A stretch of DNA of 64,000 nt from Chimonanthus salicifolius (GCA_013350335.1 CM023539.1:69336781-69400780), one strand, 5' to 3'. Numbered from the stretch's first letter, positions 11,379-24,197 are shown. Notes: generated by a model from the letters alone, not told the origin. A program made the numbers and translations.

Positions 11379-14007
11379 TGTAGCGACCCGACCCGATTTT
11401 TCGGGATTTTAGGGTCTCAGTAGCAGTGGGGAGGGGATGACTCCTGTTATAGGCCTCGTCTCGCCCGACCCCAAGCTCAGAAGCTCGAAGGGGAATTTTA
11501 GTAATTTAAACTATTTAATACCTTGTCATGCAAAAAAAAATATATATATTTGAAAATCACACTTTTCCTCATCCGAGGTTTGACATCCGATTTTTTTTCT
11601 TCTGATTTTGAAACAATGTTTTTGCAAAAATCTGATTTTATTAAAAAAAAAAAAAACCCTAAAACCCTTCCCCTTATAATCCCTCTTTCCCTTCGCCGCG
11701 CACTGTAGCACGCAGCTACAGTGTCGCGGCACCCTTACCGTCTCCTCTCCCATACTCCTTCTCCCTCGGCCGTCCGTCTTCTCTCTCTCCCTAGTTCTTC
11801 TCCTCTCGTCCTCCGGCCCCTCTTTCCCCTTCGCCTCGACGACCGGCGTCTCGGAGTCGCCGTCACCGCCCGACCGAGCAAGGTACCTTCTTCCCCTCAT
11901 CTTCCCCTTCTCCGATTTTGCTCCGATTTTTCCTTGTCTTTTTCCTTTCGTCTCTCTCCGATTTTCCCTCTGATTTTTACCCGGTTTTCCGATGGATTTT
12001 CCCAACCCCCCTTCGATTTTTCCCTCTTCCTTCTTCTCCCTCTCCTTCCTGCTTTTTTCTCCTCTTCCCCTTTCCCCCTCCGGCTGGGCAGCCGAGTCAA
12101 CTCAGCCGAGCAACCGAGTTGGCTCAGCTGAGCAGCCGAGTTGGCTCAGCTAAGTTCGAGTGTGGGCCCCGCTGAGCCGGGCCTAGATCGGCTCGCCCTT
12201 GACCCAGCTCGGCCCGGTCCAGTTTTGGGCTCGGCCTAGTTTTCAGGCCCAGTCCAGCTTTGGGCCCAGCCCAGTTTTAGGCCCGGCCCATTTCGGGCCC
12301 ATTTTCAGTTCGAGCTTAGTTTAGCCTGTTTTATCTCATTTACTTATTCTGTGCTCTTGTCTCTTCAGATCGAGCCCCTTTCAAACCAACGGACCCGTCT
12401 TCTCACGATTGATTTTCAAACGCACACCATTGAGGGAACTAACACACTTTTAGCATACACATTTCTGCATTTATTTATCTTCGAATTATGTGGATGCGAA
12501 ATGCGCAGAATGGGACCCCTTATATCTAATTCTACCGCTTGGCAAGGGAACCGTTCAGATAAGCATGCGGTGAGGGGACCACTCTGTGTATCCGCGTCCG
12601 GTAATGATGTGAGAATGATAGATGGACTTGATGTTATACCAGTTGTGCATGATTAAGTAATTTGGATGTGATTGATTGATAACATGATGAAACATCAACA
12701 TGCTAGTATGTGGCAGACTGTGGTATGCATGATTGTCTAGGATTTGATGCTGCTTCATTGAGAACATGTGTATTGTTAATTGTACCTGCACACGCCTATT
12801 GTTAATTGTACATGCATTTGTCGGATGTGTAGAATGTCAGAGGGGCTTGGACGTTAAGTAACATTAGGGTTATGTGGGGCCATGCGGCGGACGCGTGATG
12901 GGATGTGTACCGCCTTGTGATTGGATGTGGGTAGTCGTGCCCCTAGCTTGAATAAAATGGTCGGTTTGTCTTGTGGTCACCAGATACACCTTTGGGGGGA
13001 GGTGTAACCTGACTTGGGGAACAAGGTGCCTGGAAGTCCCCAATAGGGATCCATTGGGGAAGTAGTCATGTCAATCCTTGACAGGCCATCAGGCTGAAGG
13101 TTGGTTCACCCAAGGTAACCTTAGAAGCCTCTTGTAGTTCCGATACCCAAATGTGGAATGAATGAGATGATCCCTGTGTGACCGAGTAGGCTGAGGAGGT
13201 GCTCGCCTAGGTCGAGGGATGAAGCGGTGAGGGGCAGCTCCCGCTGGCATGAGTTATGATCCCTGTGTGACCGAGTAGGCTGAGGAGGTGCTCGCCTAGG
13301 TCGAGGGACGAAGCGGTGAGGGGCAGCTCCCGCTGGCATGGGTTGTGATCCCCGTGTGACCGAGTAGGCTGAGGAGGTGCTCGCCTAGGTCGAGGGACAG
13401 AGCGGTGAGGGACAGCTCCTGCCGGTATAGTTTGTGATCACTAGATGACCGAATAGGCTGAGGATGTGCTCGCCTGCTCATTGGTTAAGGGATTGAGGTT
13501 GTTTAGATAAGGTGGTCGTGGGCCATGTTGAGTACCTACCGAATGGCCCGTACGGTGGGTCGAGTACGTGTTGTGTGGGAACCATGTACGTGGGTCTTTG
13601 TTATTCCTTAGTGGTAGATATGCAGTGTGTGATATATGTTGTGTGATTATATGCATGTGTTCCCTTGCTGAGTATGAAGTACTCACCCCCTTGCCTTTCA
13701 GGTGGCTCGATGGATGCGGGATCCAGCGAGTCCCAAGACCAGGCTTAGGCGATGATGCTTTCGGATTGCTTAACTACTTTCCTTTTATTAATTAGAAAGA
13801 AACTTGTGTTTATTTTGGATATTGTCTATCGTTGTGGATGACTGTACTAGCCACCTATTGCACTATCGTGTTAACCGAACTTATGGTATCTCTTTTCTCT
13901 TGGTGATTGATGCTTAGTCAAAAAAAAAATATGCTGATGGTTTGGAATGTGTGCTATTTCGGTTTGGTATCGATAGTAACACGCTCGTTTCGGGATGGGG
14001 TGTTACA
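11379..14007 (+). repeat. Family-D LTR (3' copy)
   Basis: This 2,629-bp LTR runs from TGTAGCGACCC to GGTGTTACA and is nearly identical to 3782-6435. The 89-bp tandem repeat recurs from 13169. Directly after it (14008) comes family-C LTR sequence, indicating that the D element inserted into or recombined with that LTR. Confidence 0.9.
13169..13505 (+). repeat. 89-bp tandem repeat in 3' family-D LTR
   Basis: This is the same four-unit array as in the 5' LTR (units near 13169, 13258, 13347 and 13436), with a handful of substitutions. Confidence 0.88.
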
Positions 14008-15775
14008 AAAACCATGGAGGTTGATTAATGATCTTAATAGGTTTTTAAAAGGATCAACCATGGTAGGATGGAAACAAAGGACCATGGGTTCGGCCATGTG
14101 TATGGCCGAACCCATGAAACATTTTAATGGGTCATTCATGGACTTATCATGTCTAAATGAATGAAATGTTTAGCCATGGATAGAATAATGGAAAAGTTGT
14201 AAATAGAGGCAAAAATGAAAGATCATGGGTTCAGCCATGGTGTATGGCCGAACCCCATGAGGAATGTTTTTTTTATGGACTTAGGCATGTGTAAATAAAA
14301 GAGGTGATTAGCTACATGGCAAAGATGTAAATATGGTGAAAATTGAAGGACCATGGGTTCGGCCATGGTGCATGGCCCAACCCCATGGGTTGTGTGATTG
14401 CATTTAATTAGAAAGATCAAAGGATTAAGGGCACAAAACCAAGGGAGTGAGGTTCGGCCATGTTGTATGGCCGAACCCCACTAAGGAATTTTTATGGACT
14501 TAGGGTTTTATGTATGTTAGATGATTAATGTATGTATCATTAGATTAATGAATTAAATGTGAAATGATCTGGGACTTAAGTTAAAGGATCAAAGGACTCA
14601 AAAGGGGGACAAAAACCAAGTGGGTAAGGTTCGGCCATGTTTTATGGCCGAACCCCACCAAGACATGTTTATGGACTTGGACATTATTGTAAATCAAATG
14701 GGACATGGGATTCATTGGTTGGCATGTTATAAGGTAACGGGACTTCATAAGGGGTGTATGATCGTGAATGGTTTCCGGACGAAAGCGCAATGACATTTTA
14801 GTGGTCTTTGGTAGTATTCTACCTCTTTGAAAGTATGGGATATGTATGATGTTTTAATTCTTATTTTGATGGTTTATGTTGTAAAAATAATATGTTTCAA
14901 ATATGTGGTTTTAATGCTATGATTATACTATTACATAGCATGTGGACATATACATCTCATGCATGGCATGGGAGGGATGTTTGTAACCGGAGGCCACACT
15001 GCGTCGGGGCGTCCGTGGGAAGACCTTGATGTGCGTTATCCATCAAGAAGAATCCGGAGAACACACTCTGTTGGGGCGTCCGTAAGGCAACTGTCGGGAT
15101 ACCTTGATGATGAGAATTCCATCAAGAGGATACATGTATTTGTGATGGGTGGGACTCATTGCATACAACACCATGGCGTGGCATTGTTTTACATGGTTTT
15201 GTTAATATATTATCTATGTGATTTTTGGTACTAACTCATGTGTTAGCCTTACTTGGAATACCTACTGGGCGCGTTGTCTAACGCCCTACTACTACCCTAA
15301 TGGATGACACAGTAAATGAAGGGAATGATGAGCGTGATCGGAGCCAAGTATAGGAGCTTGGATATGTTTAATTTATATTTTGATTAAGTTACTCTTAGAC
15401 TATGTAATTTGAGTAGCTAGCTTTTGGGCATGTAATAACTTAGATATTTTGCTATGGTTGAACGGTTTACTTTGGATATTTAAGTTAAGATAATTACGAT
15501 TAAGACTTGGACTACTTTGCTATCTAAAAATGGAATAGAATTAGATTCTGTTATAATTCCGCAGTTATGATCTAATCCGCATGTATAACTTATTGCGTGT
15601 GAACTATATTCATGGACTTAGTCCATGCACACGTATGGTTAGCCAGTAAAGGGTCGGGCTTTAGAAGCTCAGACTTAACTCGAGTCGTAACGTCCCTTTC
15701 TCTATCATTCTTCTATTTATAAAAAAAAATAGAATCTGATTTTCGGAAAGCAAGTGAAAAAGGGCGGGGATTACA
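14008..15775 (+). repeat. Family-C LTR, 3' half only
   Basis: The segment matches 47698-49454 from the palindrome zone to the LTR end (GGGGATTACA). It contains five LTR palindromes (near 14084, 14224, 14353, 14451 and 14627), the GTAGTATTCTAC stem near 14812 and the GGGCGCGTT/AACGCCC stem near 15266. Its 5' half is missing because it abuts the D LTR. It is part of the 6.3-kb duplication described in the findings. Confidence 0.88.
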
Positions 15776-16032
15776 ACAAGTCATACTCGCGGGATCTGTC
15801 CCTCACCGCATCATCCCTTGACCAATGACCAGGTGAGCACCTCCTCAGCCTACTCGATCATCTGGGGAATCACAAGTCATAGTAGCGGGAGCTGTCCCTC
15901 ACCGCATCATCCTTCGACCAATGACCAGGCGAGCACCTCCTCAGCCTACTCGGTCATTCGGGAATCACAAGTCATACTAGCGGGAGCTATCCCTCACTGC
16001 ATCATCCCTCAACCAATGACCAGGCGAGCACC
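15776..16032 (-). repeat. D-related LTR repeat debris (~95-bp units)
   Basis: There are three units starting near 15776, 15872 and 15967. Each is the reverse complement of the family-D LTR repeat with a few extra bases (CCAATGACC). The debris is the sequence into which family C and family A inserted: it starts with ACAAG, the duplicated target of family C, and ends at the family-A LTR. The same 257 bp recur at 49455-49711. Confidence 0.85.
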
Positions 16033-19000
16033 TGTAACACCCCAATTTCTCAATGAAGTGGAAAATTACGAAAATGCCCCTGAGTTATTAAATTAATTAT
16101 TTTGTGATGTTAAGTAAGGAAATAGTGGGGCCCATTGCTCAAATTAAAATCATATGAGCACATTAAGAATGTTAAGTTTGATTGGATAGGTAATTTTCAT
16201 CATTTGGGTCAAAAATGGCTAAATGGGTCAAAGGGCCCAAATGGGACCCATCGGGTCTTACTGAATTATTTGATCATTATGGGAATTTAAATTAAATGGG
16301 GTTAGGGTGATTTGATTGGAAATCAAGTGGAGGAAAAATGGGTAGGCCTGACCCATGTGTAAAAATCAATTACAAATGACCAAAATATCATAATTGGGTC
16401 ATGGAGTCAAAAATGGGTCAAGTAGCTAAAAGTGGACCCAACGGGTCGAGTTGACTATGGTTGACCGTGTGGACCCTCAAGGGAGCTAAAATATGAGTTA
16501 AATCAGTTGAGTGGGACTGAAGTGAGTTGGAATTAAATCAAGTAGTGAGTCAACACATGTGCATTAAATGAAATGCATTAAGTATGTGAGTTGGGTGAGT
16601 TGAGATGGAAATCTAAATAGCCTTGAGTTCAAGTGAGTCAAAAGGGAAATTGAAGGGACTGTAAAATCAGTGAGTTGAGTGGAAATTTGAAAAGGTAACT
16701 TAGTCTCAAACCAACCAAAACAAGTCCCACACGTTGGGGACTTGTTTTGGTGAGTTCCATGGTGAATGATTAATGCAAATGATGGGTTTGAGATGGGTTG
16801 CATGGAAAGCTGAATGGCTGCATGGGTAGGTGCCAAGGGGTGCCTTGGCTAGCACCCAAGACCCATCTTTTTGTGGGAGAATTGATGAGGAAGTGGAGGG
16901 GTTTTGGGGACTGAAATACAAAAGCAAACAACACCCATTTTGGCCGATTTTTATCATTGCAAAAACCTTAGAATCCCATCTCTTTCCCTCTCTCAAGAAC
17001 ACCTTCATTTGGCCGAATTGTATCTTGGTGATTTCACCATGGTTCAATCAAATAATCAGCAAAGGAAGGGAGGCTAAGAAAGAAAGGAAGCAAGGATCAA
17101 AAGGCAAGACAAGAGCTTGGAAATTAGTAAGTATTTCCATTGAATTATGTTTAATAAAATGGGTTAAATAAGACGTGATTCGGCCATGTGATGGCCAAAT
17201 CTATCAAAGGGTTAAAGTATGATTTCATTATGTCCAATTAGATGGAAAACATGGACATAGGGTTCGGCCACTTTGGATGGCCGAACCCCATGAAATATTA
17301 TGGTTAATGTTGATGGTTTTGTAAGATTTAAACCATGCAAGTATAGGACTGATTTTGGATGTTAAGATGCATGCTTTGGAAAGATTGAAAGCATGGATTT
17401 GGATGTCATAATTTGGCCATGCTATGGCCGAATTTGACAAGGGTCTAAACCATGGAAAAAGTTGGTTAATGTTTATGGTTTTTGAAATTTAAAACCATGC
17501 AAGTTGGGATTGTTTTTACATGTTTTATTAGATTTAAAATACATGTTTTAAAGAGGGTTAAAACATGGGTTTGGATATCAGAAAAGGCTGAAGTTTATGT
17601 GGTCTAAATCAGTGGATTAAAATTGGAAAAAAATGGACCATGGGGATCAGACATCCAAGATGGCCGAATCCCATGAAATTGTGTTGGTTTTTGGATGTTT
17701 GTTTGAAAAGTAAAACCTGATAATAATATACTGTTATTACATGATTATTGGAGGTTTAAAAATAGTAAACATAACCATTGGGTTCGGCCACCATGGAGAG
17801 CCGAACCCCATGTAAACGAATGTTGGTTTTCATGTTGGGAAACATGGAAACCATAGACTTTTATGGACTGTTTTTGGATGGTTTTTGAAAGGTAAAACCC
17901 GATAATAATTATGCTGATTTTTACATGATTCAATGAAAAAGGGTTCAAATCATGGGCATAGGGTTCGGCCACATTGGATGGCCGAACCCCATAAAAGTAT
18001 TTGGTATTTGGTATGTTTTTGGAGAGATAAAAACCATACCCATAGCGGTGAGTGTTTATGTAATTAAAATGAAAGTAAGATTGTTGTTTTGGGTTGGCCA
18101 TAGGATGGCTAAACTATGTGTTTAACATGGCTAAGGGATAGAGCCAACTGGTATTTAAATAATGGACATTATTAAGCAAAAGAACCATAAGGGTTCGGCC
18201 ATGAGTATGGCCGAACCCCATGGACTGTTTTCATGGATCATTTTATGGATGCGTATGTGATTTAAGATGGAATTATGTTTACTAATTTGGTCAGCTAAAA
18301 CATGACTGAACCATGTTAAGGTTGTGGGTAAGTTGTAGAGTTTAATCAAGGTATTGGTAGCAATGGCATGTTTGTAAATAATGGTCACAATCATGAATTG
18401 GTATTTGTGGACTTAGACTCAAAAATGGGATTCAAATAAAGTAAGGGATTAAAGTTGGTCCATGATTTATGTGAATAAGGTGACGGATCTCTGTGACGGT
18501 GCACGACTACGAGCGGTGACCGGATAAAGCCTAAGAAAGAACGGACGCTGAAGTGATTCTTCAGTAGGTTTCCTACCTACTTGTAACCACAGTTTTACCC
18601 CAGTTTTCTTATGAGACTCTTGTTTTATATTTTATGTGTTTCAAAAGATATATTATGCATTAACAAATGGTATACAGGCATTGGCATCTCATGCATAGAC
18701 ATGGGATTATGAATGAGGTTCTACAATGTTTCAAGTTATGAGTTACGTCCTTCCTCGGTGGTGCAAGTCATGCCAGGAGGAGTAACATGATGATCATAGT
18801 CACATTGGTCTCCTTAGGCGATGAGAGCCCCGCCAGGAGGACTCATACGTGATATGAATCAGTCAATGATGAAGAGATAAAAGTGTGTTGTAATTTACCT
18901 TGTCGGTGCAAGGCACGTCAAGTGATGGCTATGAATGTACATGATGGGGGATGCTCATTGCATGTGCATACTTCATAGCATTGTTTAACCTATTTTGATG

Positions 19001-19560
19001 ATCATGTATTATGATATATATATGCATGTTTTATATGCTAACATGTGGTAGCCCTGATTCGGGAACCTACTGGGCGCGTTGATCTAACGCCCTAATTCTA
19101 TCCTCAGAGGAGATTGCAGGTACAAGTAAAGGGAAAAAGAAGATCGATGACCGGGAGGGGAGCCAAGCCTACGCGCTTGAATGATGGATTGGATTACTTT
19201 ATATTACTGTCATTTGAATACTTTTGTTGGACATGTAATAATTCATTACTTGCTATGGTTCGATTAGGTTAATAACCTTTGGACCGTTGATTTATTTTAA
19301 TTAATGTCTGAGACTGTTACTTGCTATCTAGACTTTCTATTCCGCAATTAATCTAGGTTATTCCGTATGATGATGTTAGTTCCATGTGTGATTCACTATC
19401 ATGGTCTAGTCCATGTACACATGGGTGGCCAGTTAAGGTTCAAACTTGAGTAGTCTGAACTTAACTCGCGTCGTGACGCCGCCCGCTCTCTTTTGATGTT
19501 TTATTATTACTTTAAAAAAAAATTAGACTCTAAAATTCTCGGAGAGGGCAGGGCGTTACA
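16033..19560 (+). repeat. Family-A LTR, complete (copy 1)
   Basis: This 3,528-bp LTR runs from TGTAACACCCC to GGGCGTTACA. In order it holds: a U3 with the stem ACAAGTCCC/GGGACTTGT (16725-16751) around CACACGTTGG; the donor-like GTAAGTATT at 17127; palindromes between 17255 and 18222; the stem GTAGGTTTCCTAC near 18577; two AGGAGGA-containing repeats near 18770 and 18830; the GGGCGCGTT stem at 19066-19093; and the acceptor-like TCTATCCTCAG ending at 19107. Reading frames inside it are not conserved proteins. The copy at 49712-53256 is very similar. Confidence 0.9.
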
Positions 19561-19562
19561 GT

Positions 19563-19574
19563 TGGTATCAGAGC
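19563..19574 (+). other. Primer-binding site, family-A copy 1
   Basis: TGGTATCAGAGC lies two bases after the LTR end; tRNA-iMet type. Confidence 0.92.
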
Positions 19575-20005
19575 GAAACGGGAAGTTGAATCATCGAAGT
19601 AAGATTAAGACGATTTCATGTCTCACTGACGGATAAGAATCCCAACTGACCGACTCTTCGGAGTCCGCTGACTGGGAGCCAGATTAATTTACTTCGAGTG
19701 ACTCGGACTGAACAATCAATCTGAGAACGACAATGAAAGATAGCAAAATAAAGTACAGTCATCATAACTGGATATATCAAACATAGCAAAGTAGGATGTA
19801 CTCCCCTGAAACTCCCACACTGAAAAACAAACAACATGAATTTAGAGATTTCGCCAGAAACAAACGAAAACAAGGAGTGCTGATTTGGCAATCTTCCCAA
19901 ACAAAGTACATGATATTATGCATGATCAAATTCCCTGAAAACCGAGAATGGTTAATTTAGAATTATTATTGAATATTTGTGTGTTTGAAATGATGTGGCA
20001 CAGAT
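19575..20005 (+). other. Leader of family-A copy 1
   Basis: This non-coding leader begins with the conserved ~170 bp shared by families A, B and C, including the donor-like GAAGTAAGATT near 19595. It ends with TGTGGCACAG, an acceptor-like site, immediately before the extra ORF. Confidence 0.6.
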
Positions 20006-20348
20006 ATGTCAAGCAACGAAGAATACACTGAATTATGGGATAAAGGGACACCTAGTTGTCCGGTAGATTTGGTATCAACTTCCGACAGTATCAGCATCGA
20101 AGTTAATGTGGACCTTCAGGAGGGACCTCCTGAGGAGGATGATATGGACTTAGCACCTGTTCCAGAGGATCTGATGGATGACATTCCTGGGATGGTGGAA
20201 CCACCTGAGGAAGGAGAAGATGATCTAGCACATCTTCTGGAGGATCCCATTGCTGATGTGCCTATTATACTGGAGTCGCTTGGGGAGATAGATCCCTATG
20301 ACACGTGTGAGCTGTGCAATCAAGATGGGCACCACTGCCGGTATTGTC
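20006..20348 (+). pseudogene. Extra zinc-knuckle ORF, 5' part (cut by insertion)
   Basis: The first ~114 codons of the extra ORF also found whole at 53702-54250. It starts MSSNEEYTELW and has the acidic region with two tandem ~25-residue PPEE repeats, then the first zinc knuckle (CELCNQDGHHCRYC). Coding stops exactly at 20348, where the LTR of the reverse-oriented family-B element begins. Differences from the intact copy are few and mostly single residues. No protein family beyond the CCHC knuckle is recognised. Confidence 0.85.
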
Positions 20349-23300
20349 TGTAACACCCCGCCCTTTTCACTCTAATTTTCAGAGTTTATTTATTTATTTT
20401 TAAATAAAATAATCATGTGATCGGGGCGGAGTGTCACGACGCGAGTTAAGTTCGGATCTCTAAATCCGACCCTTAACTGGCCAAGCCCATGTGCGTATGA
20501 ACTAAGTCCATAAAACTGATCCGCACATAGTACATATATAACTTGCGGAATTAACTTAGTCTAAATCTAACTGAGGTTATAATAGAACCTATGACTAATC
20601 CAATTTTCCATTCCTAGATAGCAAAGCACATAACTTATTCTCCAAAATTACTAATCGTTTAATCAAAACATCCAACATAAAACAAACCATAGCATCTATC
20701 TTAACTACTTATTACAAGCCAACATAACTAATTACCAAATTACATTGTCCAAATATATCAAATATCAAGTCCATAAAATAGTCCATTCATAATCCATTCC
20801 AATCATTCAAACCGCCCAAGTTTCCGTACTTGGTCCTCTTCTCGATCCACGTTCTTCCCTTTCCCTGCATCATCCACTAAGGATATAGATAGGGCGTTAG
20901 ATCAACGCGCCCAGTAGTGTTTTCGAATAGGGCTACCACATGGTTAGTCAAAATCATGCAAATAATATAATAATAATACATGTGAGACAAAATTCCATAT
21001 AAACATGCTATGTATGAAATGAACATGTAATGAGTCCCACCCATCACCATTCAACATAGCCATCACTTGACGGGATTCTCATCGTCAAGGTAACCCACAG
21101 TGGTCTTTCGGACGCCCCGACGGAGTGTGGCCTCCGGATTCCTCCTGATGGAATTCTCATCATCAGGGTACCCCACAGTGGTCTTTCGGACGCCCCGACG
21201 GAGTGTGGCCTCCGGTTACTACACAATCATCCCATGCCATGCATGAGATGTCTATGCAAACATGTCATTTAGAAACATAACTTTACAAACATATAAGTTG
21301 TCGAAATCAACGTAAAACAGCATATGGAATAGTGGTTACAATAAAGGTAGGAAACCTACAATAGTTTACTTTGTTCGACCCTTCCTTTGGACCGTCTTCC
21401 GATCACGGCTTTGTACACCGTTCTAGAAATCCGAATACCCTATGTACATGGCAGCAAGTTAATCATTTGACCATATGATTCTAATTTGATTTAAATCCCA
21501 AAAATCCACTTTGTGGGGTTCGGCCATACCCCATGGCCGAACCTCACCCATTTAAACCTTGATAAATCTTTTATTTACTTAATACCATCTAAGTATCCCA
21601 AACTTTTCAAATGACACTTGGTAGGGTTCGGCCATACTACATGGCCGAATCTTACCACCTTAGGTTTTGGCTCATAAGTCCATTCTTTTGATCATTTCAT
21701 CTTTTCATCCTTATTTACAATAATGCCATTATACTATCCTTTGCCTAATTTTTCCTTAGACAACAAAGTCCATCAACAAGCCACCTTTGTGGGGTTCGGC
21801 CATACAGTATGGCCGAACCTCACCATTTATTTTAGTCATATAAACCTTTCAATCATACATCTCATTTTGCCCAAATTTGTTATGAATGAACCACCAAGTC
21901 CATCACATGACAATTGGTGGGGTTCGGCCACATAACATGGCCGAGCCTCACCCTAAAGATTTTAATCCTATATTCCATCATCACCTTAATACTAAGTCCA
22001 TAATTGATGTGATTTCCATCTTCTTGAAAGCCAAACTAAACAACCAAATACTTACATGGGGTTCGGCCATCCAAGGTGGCCGAACCCTATGTCCATGTTT
22101 TGGTCTTCTAAAACATGTTTTTGGGTCTCATTTGGACATAGGCTAACTGTATATTGTTACCATGTTTTTACCCTTCAAAACCATCCAATAAGTCCATCAC
22201 CTTGTATGATTTCTATTTTGTAAACTCAATCCAAAAATCCACAAAATAGTCCATGGGGTTCGGCCATACATATGGCCGAACCCTATGGTTCTCTTGGTGT
22301 AATTATTCCAACCTTTGTCCATGGTTTTAATCCATAATTTAACCATAGCATTAGTATGGTTCAGCCAAGCCATAGTTACCTAAAAACAGTAAGCTTATCT
22401 TCATTTTAAATCCTTTAAAATCTTCATTAACTAATATGGATTTTATCCCTCAAACTCCATTAAGAATCACCAAGTTTTTCCATGGGGTTCGGCCATCCAA
22501 TGGGGCCGAACCCTATGGTCCATATTTTGTCATTTAAACATCATAATTCTAGATTAATTTCCTTGATGTGTTCAGCCAATCCATAGCCCAACACACAACA
22601 CTTAAAACCATAATTTTAAAACTTTTCAAGGCATGTAATCAATCTAATTTAGCATCCAAAAACAGCCCATGATTTTGGTTCAAAAGACCATCCAATTTAA
22701 CCCAATCTTTTCATGGGGTTCGGCCATCCCATATGGCCGAACCCTATAAACCATTTTTTTATCTTAATCATGCACTTCCAACCAATATCTAACCTTTGTT
22801 AGATTCGGCCATCCAATGGCCGGATCATAATTCTTAATTAAAGATAGTTTATCGAAAAATTACCGTTTCCGCGACTCCTCCACTTGATCTTCACTCCCAC
22901 CTGTTCCTTCCCTTTTGCTGAACTTGTCTTGATGAAAAGGGATCAATCCAAGGACTGATTAAACAACCAGCTGCTCCTCTTAGTGTTTGGGAAGATAAAG
23001 AACGGCCAAGAGAGAGAGATAGGGAGAGTAAAAATGAAACTTCTTTGGCTAAATTCCATTCAGCCCATGTGATCTCTTTGGTACCAAAAATTGTAACTCC
23101 TATTGCATTTATCTTTAACTCTTATTTCATTTGGGGGTTTCATCCTTGAGATGAAACCCTCCAACGTTTTTAACCCTTGACCTTCCATCTAAGGTGGTTA
23201 ATCCTCATGGTTCCAATGTATGTAACAATTTTGAATATGAAACCTTTGTGTAACCTTCATTTCTTAATACCTTCCTTGGGGGTTTCATCCTTGAGATGAA

Positions 23301-24181
23301 CCTCCAAGGGTACCCAATGGCCTCTTGCTGTATGCATTGGTGTAACCTCCTCCTCTCATTAACAACTCATATGGGGGTTTCATCTTAAGATGAACTCTTC
23401 CCCTTCTCCAACGTGTTTAGACTAAAATTTGAATTTTAAAAAGCCATAAACTATTGTGTGTCACTCCTCCAATCAGCAACTCATTTATTCTCCAACCTTG
23501 AAGTCACATGCATGAATTATAAACCTATCTATTGGCTGTCCTTTGAAGACCCAAACCATGTACACCCAACCATTTCCAACGTGCCTACCATTTGCATTTG
23601 AAATAAACCTCCCACCTTTGTAACTCCCATAAACGCCACCTCCATAAATTTCTTATCTTGGAGTTACATGCATGAAGTACCTCTCCCATGCAATTCCAAC
23701 ATTTTTCATTGTTTAAAAACTTGTAATCAACACACACCACTCTCATACACTCACTTAAAATATTTATTCATCCAACTCTTTTATTTAACTCACCCAAAAC
23801 TCAACTCATTCATAAATGTAAGTCAACTAATAAATTCCACTCAACTCCATCATTTATTTCAACTTAAACCCAACTCAAACATTTACTCATCTTAACCCAA
23901 TTAAGCTTTGAACTCAATTAATGGTCAAACATGTCAACCACAACCCATTGGGTCCAATTTGGCCATTTTGACCCATTTATCAAAATTTGACCCAAATATG
24001 ATTCTTGACCCGTTTAAGTTCATCTTATCCATTTATTTGTTTTGTAATTAAAACTACTAACCACTGGGTCTTAATTGAACCATTGACCCATTTAAATTCA
24101 ACTCAAATATATCACAATGGCAATTCCGTAAATATGAATAAATTCATATAAATTGATGACTTTGAATTCCAGGGTGTTACA
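20349..24181 (-). repeat. Family-B 3' LTR
   Basis: This 3,833-bp LTR on the minus strand starts TGTAACACCCTGG (24181) and ends GGTGTTACA (20349). It has GGGGTTTCATC/GATGAAACCCCC hairpins near 23135, 23277 and 23373 (U3), a donor-like GGTAATTTTT near 22863, at least eight palindromes between 21514 and 22826, and the GTAGGTTTCC stem near 21345. A direct duplication of ~80 bp (CCGACGGAGTGTGGCCTCCG) lies at about 21067-21222. The GGGCGCGTT stem lies at 20891-20917 with acceptor-like TATATCCTTAG beside it. Confidence 0.9.
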
Positions 24182-24189
24182 ATACAATA

Positions 24190-24197
24190 CTCTTTTT
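24190..24197 (-). other. Polypurine tract, family-B reverse element
   Basis: On the minus strand AAAAAGAG lies just upstream of the 3' LTR start, with GACGAAAATTAT before it as in the family-A and family-C elements. It is the likely plus-strand primer. Confidence 0.65.

Larger units (their letters stand above)
3782..14007 (+). mobile_element. Family-D Ty3/gypsy chromovirus with two LTRs
   Basis: The full-length arrangement is 5' LTR 3782-6435, primer site 6438-6449, gag-pol 6686-11376, polypurine tract 11365-11373 and 3' LTR 11379-14007. The two LTRs are very alike; the clearest difference is an indel of about 30 bp in the GGCCCGG-rich part, so insertion looks recent. No target duplication can be tested, because the left side is the tail of another D copy and the right side (AAAAC) enters a truncated family-C LTR. 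The chromodomain-like C-terminus and gag with two zinc knuckles fit a Tekay/Del-like chromovirus, but the lineage call is by eye. Confidence 0.9.

Noticed and set aside
14084..14658. Regularly spaced short palindromic repeats resembling a CRISPR array
   Set aside because: Spacing is irregular (about 100-180 bp), spacers are homologous between LTR copies, and there are no cas genes. This is plant LTR DNA.
16830..17171. 113-codon open frame in the family-A LTR (similar at 50503)
   Set aside because: It has a 5-residue Met start region but no motif, and the second copy has a different C-terminus after a one-base change. Treated as LTR sequence.
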